Positions 6,290 to 6,616 of a stretch of DNA of 6,616 nucleotides are shown in pieces (within the stretch, counting starts at the first letter, position 1; every line of letters starts with the position of its first letter). The notes beneath the pieces are model-generated. The model was not told the DNA's origin and made no database searches. It saw nothing but the letters and a program-made list of their open reading frames with translations. The position numbers were made by a program, and so were the translations under genes. This DNA is from Bacteroidales bacterium (lineage in GTDB: Bacteria > Bacteroidota > Bacteroidia > Bacteroidales > UBA12077). The stretch is taken from the NCBI GenBank assembly GCA_003446015.1, contig DMBU01000072.1, positions 1 to 6,616 on the forward strand, in the 5' to 3' direction.

Positions 6290-6616
6290 TTATTTTTGTT
6301 TAATAAACGATTTTGTTATTGGTCCTTTTTCGTCTTGAACAGAAATGATGTAAGATCCTGCAGGTAAATCAGAAATATTAACTTCTCTTTCATTACCATC
6401 AATCTCAACAACTTTAACTAATGAACCAATCATATTGTAAATACTAACAGTTCCTTGCTTAGTTCCATTAAGAACATTTACATTAATGTAAGAACTTGCA
6501 GGGTTAGGATAAACAAGAATATCAGTTGATGCTTCGTTTCCAAGAACTTCTGCATCCTGGATATTTCTTACCATGTTACTACTAAATGAAACTCCTGTTA
6601 CATTAATTGTATAATC
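6290..6616 (-). CDS. T9SS-secreted protein, C-terminal sorting domain (partial)
   Basis: The 3' end of a gene that runs off the right edge; 108 codons plus stop are visible. Translation stays open to the edge (beginning DYTINVTGVSFSS), so the internal Met codon at 6574 is not the real start. From about residue 33 the sequence is a type A T9SS C-terminal sorting domain: DILVYPNPASSYINV (the PNP signature at 37-39), then VSIYNMIGSLVK, VNISDLPAGSYIISV, and the basic end KSFIKQK. Such domains of about 70-80 residues direct export across the outer membrane by the Por/Gld type IX system and are usually cleaved, often with attachment to the cell surface. The catalytic or adhesive part lies outside the window, so its activity cannot be stated. 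Its own terminator at 6226-6256 suggests it is separate from the M28 gene. Confidence 0.9.
   Translation of the reverse strand, partial: DYTINVTGVSFSSNMVRNIQDAEVLGNEASTDILVYPNPASSYINVNVLNGTKQGTVSIYNMIGSLVKVVEIDGNEREVNISDLPAGSYIISVQDEKGPITKSFIKQK

Noticed and set aside
6572..6574. Met codon as the start of a 94-residue protein
   Set aside because: The frame stays open to the window edge, and a T9SS sorting domain is always the tail of a larger secreted protein.

Overview
The window looks like chromosomal DNA from a member of the Bacteroidota. It is AT-rich, the genes lack Shine-Dalgarno sequences and have A-rich leaders instead, and it encodes a type IX secretion (T9SS) C-terminal sorting domain. 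There are also Bacteroidota-style signal sequences, a ResA/TlpA-type thioredoxin, a very long AsmA-like protein and two lipoproteins. I cannot place it below phylum level from sequence alone. I see no mobile element, CRISPR array, tRNA or rRNA.

Layout, left to right. Bases 1-387 hold no convincing gene: a GC-rich inverted repeat and a larger degenerate inverted repeat (about 13-204), then the untranslated leader of a plus-strand gene. A secreted thioredoxin-fold oxidoreductase runs 388-921 (+). It converges on a minus-strand gene pair, and a strong bidirectional terminator (947-983) serves both. On the minus strand, transcription order is: partial T9SS cargo protein (6616-6290), terminator (6256-6226), about 210 bp without a gene, second terminator (6017-5994), M28 metallopeptidase lipoprotein (5933-4554), a 187-bp gap with a perfect 15-bp palindrome, a 1001-residue AsmA-like protein (4366-1361), and a small cysteine-rich lipoprotein (1337-999).

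All five proteins are predicted to act outside the cytoplasm: disulfide handling, peptide hydrolysis, envelope lipid homeostasis, surface or secreted cargo, and an unknown lipoprotein. asmA and the small lipoprotein gene (23-bp gap, shared terminator) are probably co-transcribed. The M28 gene and the T9SS gene look like separate units. This is mostly ordinary housekeeping and envelope content. The parts most worth a second look are non-coding: the 6018-6225 segment between two same-strand terminators (possible small RNA or attenuated leader), the 4443-4485 palindrome, and the nested repeats at the left edge. I found no convincing new multi-gene system.
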